In this document: one piece after another, positions 58,178 to 64,000 of the stretch
Layout of the letters: every line of letters begins with the position of its first letter
How positions within the stretch are numbered: position 1 is the first letter of the stretch
Position numbers and translations under genes: made by a program
Notes under the pieces: model-generated
Database searches by the model: none
Seen by the model: only the letters and a program-made list of their open reading frames with translations
What the model was told of the DNA's origin: nothing
From: Megamerina dolium
Taxonomy: Eukaryota > Arthropoda > Insecta > Diptera > Megamerinidae
Reading direction: 5' to 3'
Length of the DNA stretch: 64,000 nt
Assembly: GCA_963854835.1 (NCBI GenBank)
Contig: OY978525.1
Location: 30,403,253 to 30,467,252, forward strand

Positions 58178-60424
58178 ATTATGTTAAAATAGATTATCTG
58201 TGACAAAATGTTCAAACGGTGCTTAATGAGCGCTTTAAAATCTTAAACATTTTTGCCTTTATTTAACATTACAGAAGTGGTCAACGAACTAATGAAACCA
58301 CAAGGAAGAAAATTTAAAGCCACTAAACTGACGTAGGTAACGTAATCGTAAATCAGTTTTATGTTTTATATTTTACATGTTTTATGACAGATGACATTAT
58401 TTACATGTTTGTTCCAATGTGACCCTTGAAGAATGTTTTCTAAACTGAGTACCGGTCGTAATAGAACTGACCAAAATTAATTGATAATTATTTGACGAAT
58501 AATGTTTAGTGTAATACTGAGATGGTTTAGAGAGTATTGTCTTAGAAGGATGGCAGAGATTGTATTAAGAACTGCCACCAGAATGAATATAAATGCTCAG
58601 GGCTCGTGCTCCAAATCTTTATGCGTCTACAGAAGGCTCCAATTTAAGAAGTATTGAATTAAATTTTTACATAATTGAAGCGAGTTTGGTCTGTGTGATA
58701 TATTGGCTTTACTCTCGTTTTCAGTAAATGAATTGTATATGAAAATTGTTATAATAATAGGTAATAGAAATAGTAATAAATTATTTGTACATGTGTTTCG
58801 TATGAAATTCAACTACACTAAAGAATAGCGCTACATTTGAAGTTTGATATTTCAATGGGGTACTCGTATTAACTACTTATGTATTCACATCGATATATAA
58901 CTACCTAGCTAGTTTGTCGCGTGCTGATTTTATTGGAACGTAAGTACATTATGTATTCTACGTTCGGCACTTAAGACTCATTCTTACGTCAATACTTGTA
59001 TGTACTCGTATGTAGATACTATAATGGGTAACAAATTGATTTCCGCATATGTGTACAGTTTGCAAAGTAAAACAACAGAGATAAGATATCAAGTATTACA
59101 GGCAATAATACAAATTCGTAAACGAGTATTTTATACTTTGTATATATGGATTTAGAACATTAAAATTCTGATGATTTATTATAACATGCCGTTTCTTTTT
59201 TGTTTTTACTTTCAACATATTTCCTGGTACGTTTAGTTCTAAAGATTGTAAGGAGGGTATATCATAAGGAAACCTGAATAGAAATATATTCTATAAATTT
59301 TATATAGATTCTTATAGAATATTTTTAGAACAAAATTAATATTTTATGTTATTTCATGAATATAAATTTTATTACAGCCAAATAGTCGGATGTATTGTAG
59401 ATTCCTGTTTTTCTTTTATATCCGTTAAATAGGAATTATGTTTAGCATAAATAAGTTCCTGTTTTTAAGTAGATTCTCTTTAGAGACATTATAAAGCTAC
59501 ATATATGGTATAAGTATAAATATATTCACCAGATGAACTTGAAATCAGTAATTAGATAACCTCTACTTTTCAATATATCCAGTTGTAACTTCCTGGAATC
59601 TCTATTTTAGTGTAATATTATAAGCCTATTGACTAGTTTGTACAAATCCGTTTTCTCACTCATTAACCTCATTAACAAATTTTTGAGCAAATATTGAACT
59701 TGAACTTCATTAACCTTGACATAGGCACATGCCACATAGTAGTACCTCAATAATATAATACAACAATGGCTTACAAATATGCGAAATAAATTATTCAAAC
59801 GGTTATCTATAGAAATACTGTTAAAATAATAATTTTTTTTTATAAATCATTTGATATATTACACACTATTTTGGCATATTATTTGTGATTATTATTTTTT
59901 TTTTAATATAATACATTTGCATTGTAATCAGAGGAGTGACGTTATACGTACGTACGTAGGCGGTCTACCTTGACCAGAATATTATTATTTTTTTGACATT
60001 TTGCATTCAGTTCACTTTGGTTTAGCCCACTTTTTTTACTTCTCCTTCTTTTACAATTTATATAGGTATTTGTTATTACTACTCTTAGTTATTATTAGCA
60101 CGCACCATACATGCCCTTACACATGATGGCTTATGCTAATGCTATTGTTTTTATTGTTACTATTATTTTAAGTAGCTATGTACGCAGATACAGTTGTCAA
60201 AGTAATAGTTAAAATAGTTGCTCTTAATCTGTACTTGAAATGTACTTGCCATTATATATAAACTAATTACTTCCTACTGATCGTAAGATTTGCTGTTTTC
60301 AATTACATCTAATTTGCTGCTATTTAATACATAAATAGATAAGATAAGATAAACAGATTTTGAGTGAATGTAAAATGCTTCACGAGATTCGTCAGTATTA
60401 GGTACTTCTATTTGGATATACATA
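58178..60424. other. AT-rich spacer
   Basis: No gene recognised. Only short AT-rich open frames and simple sequence. Confidence 0.45.
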
Positions 60425-60480
60425 GATCTTCCTCCTCGACGATGTCAATATTGGTATACAGCTCAGGCAACTCGAACAAC
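60425..60480 (-). mobile_element. Short RTE remnant
   Basis: 'gatgtcaatattggtataca' corresponds to 'tatgtcaatatcggcataca' in the intact RTE. The minus-strand translation FELPELYTNIDIVEE matches HELYELYADIDIVKR. Only about 50 bp is recognisable. Confidence 0.4.
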
Positions 60481-60651
60481 TTGATACTACCTACGACACT
60501 ACAGCCACTTGAGTCTTGAGGCATTTTAACATCAAGCAAAATGTTAATGTCAATTCTAAAATATGCATAAAACAACAATTTTTGCTTTAGTAATGCTCTA
60601 TAGGCGCTTTTGTCCTCGTAGAAGCCTCTTGGAAGCTATTTTGCCTTAAGT

Positions 60652-61888
60652 TGCTAATTTTTCGATATATTTATTCGAAATATTCTCCTCCTGATTCAAT
60701 ACACTTATTAAATCGTTTCAATAATGCTTTAAACGCGTGTTCCAGCTCATTTTTCGGAATTGCCTCCAGTGCCCTCGTCGAAGCCCGTTGTATGGTCTGA
60801 ATGTCATCAAAAAGCATCCTTTCAACTTCAATTCCTGTTTTGGGAACAAAAAGAAGTCGCATGGTGCCAAATCAGGTGAATACGGCGGGTGATTCAACAC
60901 ACAGACCTGATTCCGAGCCAAAAATTGACGAACAATGAGTGCTGTGTGACTCGGTGCTTTATCGTGCAACAGAGACCAAGTTTTTGGATCGCGGTATTTT
61001 GGTCGAACACGACGGATTCTGGACATCAAACGCTTCAAAACTTCGAGGTAACATGCGGAAGTAACTGTTTGATCAGTTGGAACAAATTCTTTGTAGATAA
61101 TTCCTTTGCTATCGAAGAATGTGATGAGCATTGTTTTGATTTTTGATGGAACTTTTCGTGTTTTTTTGGCTTGTTGTTGAGTTTTTTTATTTCAATTCCG
61201 CACTTTGACTCTTGGTTTCTGGATCGTATTGGAAACACCATGTTTCATCACCCGTAACAATTGTTTTCAGGAAGTTTAGATCATTTTCTGTAGCTGCAAC
61301 CATGTCTCATTAACTTTTGGTCCTCGGTCAATGTGTGTAGAACAAATATCGCACAGAACTTTGTTTTGCCCAAATCCTCGTGAAGAATGAGTCGAATAGT
61401 TTCTCTGTTAATGTTTAAGGCCTCTTTCATCATTTTCACTGAAGCATTGCGGTCTTCTGTAATAAAATCACGAACTTTCTGGATCGCTTCCGGCGTCCGC
61501 ACAGAAATTGGCCTTCCTTCTTTTTTTTCATCTTCCAGCGACTCTCTGCCATCCACAAACCGTTTATGCCATATAAAAATATTTGATTTTGATAAACAAG
61601 CATCGCCATACACTTGCTGCATCATTCCCAATGTTTCTGATGCATTTTTACCAATTTTTGCATGGAATTTAATGACCGCTCTTTGCTACATGTTAAAATT
61701 TCAACATCAAACGAACACGTGTTTTGTAAAATGAATGTCAATAAACTTTAAATGTCATCCAAATGCCATGAAATTGTGACAGTTAGTAGAGGAAGGTTGA
61801 AGCTTCAAAACGCATGTGCTCACACATAGATGGCGCGCTTGGTTGCTGAAATATGGTTCGAGTCTTAATACATAATTGTCGCACTTTA
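60652..61888 (-). mobile_element. Mariner transposon, inactive (copy 4)
   Basis: A fourth mariner lineage on the minus strand. The right terminal repeat (reverse of 'cttaatacataattgtcgca') is intact, with TA at 61889-61890. The left repeat is missing: homology to the MITE at 31.7 kb begins only at about 60652, and the adjacent DNA is unrelated. The element carries most of a transposase. It is the closest relative of the deletion derivative at 31748-32312. Confidence 0.85.
60671..61695 (-). pseudogene. Mariner transposase pseudogene (copy 4)
   Basis: The presumptive start ATG (61691-61693) is followed at once by TAG. After that stop the frame reads QRAVIKFHAKIGKNASET and then MMQQVYGDACLSKSNIFIWH and FVDGRESLEDEKKEGRP (N-terminal DNA-binding domain, 61281-61631). 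After frame breaks it continues with LITFFDSKGIIYKEFVP, LLHDKAPSHTALIV and NHPPYSPDLAPCDFFLF (60718-61131), keeping the D(34)D spacing. The usual DN is changed to DK. The last part, KNELEHAFKALLKRF to GGEYFE, is in another frame. Non-functional. Confidence 0.88.
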
Positions 61889-61890
61889 TA

Positions 61891-62257
61891 TTGCGTTAGA
61901 AATGAATCATTTCAATAGACATGAATATATGTAGAACGACTATACTGGTATATTGCTTCTATAGGGCCTTCAATAGGAAACTGGTTATTTTATAAAAAAA
62001 AAATGTTGTTTTGCTCTCACTTCTAAAGAGCCATGTTCGGAAGCTTTAATTGCTTGTGAGTTGTTTTCCTATAGACCATATAGAATTATCTCGAATGAAT
62101 AACTACGAACGTTCAAGCGGAAGCATTATGCAAAGCTTATCAAAGCAGTTACTTGCAGTTTAATTGTATAGAAGAGCAAATAGTAATAATTGTTATAATT
62201 ATCATAATCATTATTGTTCTTATTTAAAGACACTAATAAGAAGTTCTATGAAAAATA
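61891..62257. other. Spacer
   Basis: No gene recognised. Confidence 0.4.
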
Positions 62258-63375
62258 GGTCGGATTCACCGACATCATTCAGACCCTTGAGTGTCGATTT
62301 TCTGTCCCGGCTTACCTAACTTACATAACTACTTCGCGAAATCATTTACAAGATCAGCGACGGGCCCAGGATAAAACCGAAACGCGTGCGGCTCAGGCAT
62401 CAATCCTTGAGCCAGACCTCTGGAAAGTTAACTATAATGATAAATTAGAAATTAAGATGCCAGACGAAACTCATCTGGTAACTTTTGTTAATGGTATAGC
62501 CGCCGGGATTGTCGCCCGAAGACCAGTTGACACCCAACGGAAGCTATACCAGGTCATGCTCGCTACGGATAAGACAGAGATAATGCTGCCAACGAAACGA
62601 CATATACCGTTAGAAGTGAAGTTGCAACTTCTTGAAGAAATAATATGTACGAAGAAGTTCATGAAGTATTTGGGATTGAGACTCGGCTCAAAACTCACGT
62701 ACTGGGCACAAATCCGCCGTGGAGCAACTAAAGCAGCGTAAGATACATCGGCATTGAGTAGACTAATGGCAAATATTAGTGGCCCAACACAGAGCAAGAG
62801 AAAACTCCTCATATGTATGCTAAACCCTATTCTACGTTATGGTAGTGAAATATAGGTAATATGGGCAGATGAGGGTAGCTTGATCATATCGAAAGTGTTC
62901 GAACCAGCGATACAAAAGAGCTGTAGCAAAAGAGCGACAAATGAAGTGGAAACTGGAACAAAGAGTGGCTCTCATCTGAAATGTGTCTGAAATAAAACGT
63001 AGGATACATTAACTGTGCCAGGAAGATGGACAGCAAGGCTAATAGCAAATATTGTATTAGCACTTGGATAGATAGAAAGTGCGACGTAGTAAACTACTAT
63101 CTCAAGCAATTTCTCTCTCGCCATGGATACTTCATAAAATGCCTCAACAGAATGGATAAATCGGATGACTTAGGATGCATTGATGGTGACGCCGATGCAG
63201 ACGATGCCGAGCACACAATATTGAATTGTTCAAGATCAGCGAATCGGGCGCGAAGTATTATGATAACAAATTAGTTCTGTAACAGTGGAGGCAATTATTG
63301 AAAATATGGTCAACAATAAGGAAACTGGAACACTACCTCAAAATTTGTGGAATACTTTCTAAGGAAAAAGAAGCG
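62258..63375 (+). mobile_element. R1-like non-LTR retrotransposon remnant
   Basis: A plus-strand decayed C-terminal half of a reverse transcriptase. The best frame, 62457-62741, reads LATDKTEIMLPTKRHIPLEV and KFMKYLGLRLGSKLTYWAQI. After frame changes it continues with LSRLMANISGPTQSKRKLL, ILRYGSEI and, at 63026-63274, DVVNYYLKQFLSRHGYF and DDAEHTILNCSRSANRAR. Order and spacing fit the R1 clade (thumb region plus terminal H-C motif). The palm with its catalytic aspartates is missing or unrecognisable. Both boundaries are approximate. Confidence 0.7.
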
Positions 63376-64000
63376 GAACCTTGACGTGACAGCACCAAAT
63401 TAGTAAATTCTGATTCTCCTACCGCGAACGATTTTTATTGTCTGCAACGGTACACTCCGTAACTATGGTGGCAGTTATGGGTCAGTGGATTAGCCATTTT
63501 GTTCCTTCTCACCGCAAAAAAAAAATTTATTGTATAAAAAATAATATTTATTGATTGTATTGAATAATTTCGATATATTTTGTTTAAGTATAAATCTACA
63601 TCAATAAAAATACCTATATAACATTAAGCAAACTTTTGAAATATGTATATAAAAAAAATTCATTCATTCATATATTTATCTCTAAATTGTTATACAAAAA
63701 TGATTATTATTAATCTTTATACCACTAAATCAGTATTTAAAATATTGAGCTCATTTAGAGGGTGGCAGATAAATTTAATTTATGTGAAGAAAAAAATCAG
63801 AGACACACTTTTTGCGTTAGATCTTTAAAATATCGTATTTATTAACTTTATCTTCTTCAATATATAGGAATATAATTTACTTGAAATAAATTATCACAAT
63901 AAACAGATTAATAAAAGCTTATATAAAAATGTTTCGAGAAGAACAATTTAGAAATAGAAAAAAACAATCTATTTCGGCAAAAGCATATTGCATGATTTTA
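63376..64000. other. AT-rich end of window
   Basis: No gene recognised. Confidence 0.45.

Overview
The window is nuclear DNA of a higher fly. It is AT-rich, full of CA/TA/GAT microsatellites, and has one spliced gene with short GT-AG introns set in a dense mix of insect transposons (mariner, Jockey-, R1- and RTE-type retrotransposons, tRNA-derived SINEs, fold-back elements). Texture and repeat types suggest a tephritid fruit fly (Bactrocera-like); this is an inference, not proven here. No bacterial, viral, rRNA or CRISPR features are visible.

The one host gene I can assemble is on the minus strand: a secreted pancreatic-lipase-family enzyme of 404 residues. Its seven coding exons run from 52256 down to 33396. 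All phases agree (1215 coding bases), giving a signal peptide, a Ser163/Asp190/His265 triad and a Q/N/T/A-rich tail. A 52-base signal-peptide exon is separated from the rest by a 14.7 kb first intron. That intron holds a SINE, a tandem array, a full-length RTE retrotransposon with an intact 1006-codon ORF and a 13-bp target-site duplication, and a second tandem array split by another SINE.

Layout. 1-5.4 kb: unique AT-rich DNA, tandem array B and a Jockey-like fragment. 5.4-6.7 kb: dead mariner with both ends. 7.5-9.2 kb: inverted tandem array A. 10.8-11.5 kb: 5'-truncated Jockey insertion with a 13-bp duplication. 12.5-19.2 kb: old RTE fragment, an exon-like segment, a second A array, a ~210-bp tandem repeat and a truncated RTE copy. 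20.1-21.3 kb: second mariner. 24.1-32.3 kb: two fold-back elements, a third mariner lineage, a polypyrimidine block, non-LTR tails, a SINE and a deletion-derived mariner MITE. 33.4-52.3 kb: lipase gene. 52.3-64 kb: a possible plus-strand promoter, an internally deleted RTE copy, minisatellites, an IS630/Tc1-mariner remnant, a SINE, a fourth mariner lineage (parent of the MITE at 31.7 kb) and an R1-like fragment.

Nothing resembles a new multi-gene system. The most useful signals are the complete lipase gene model, the apparently young RTE element, and four groups of little-described repeats: the inverted array A, arrays B and C sharing a cccatacaaa core, a fold-back family with a common centre, and a SINE ending in TCTAA repeats.
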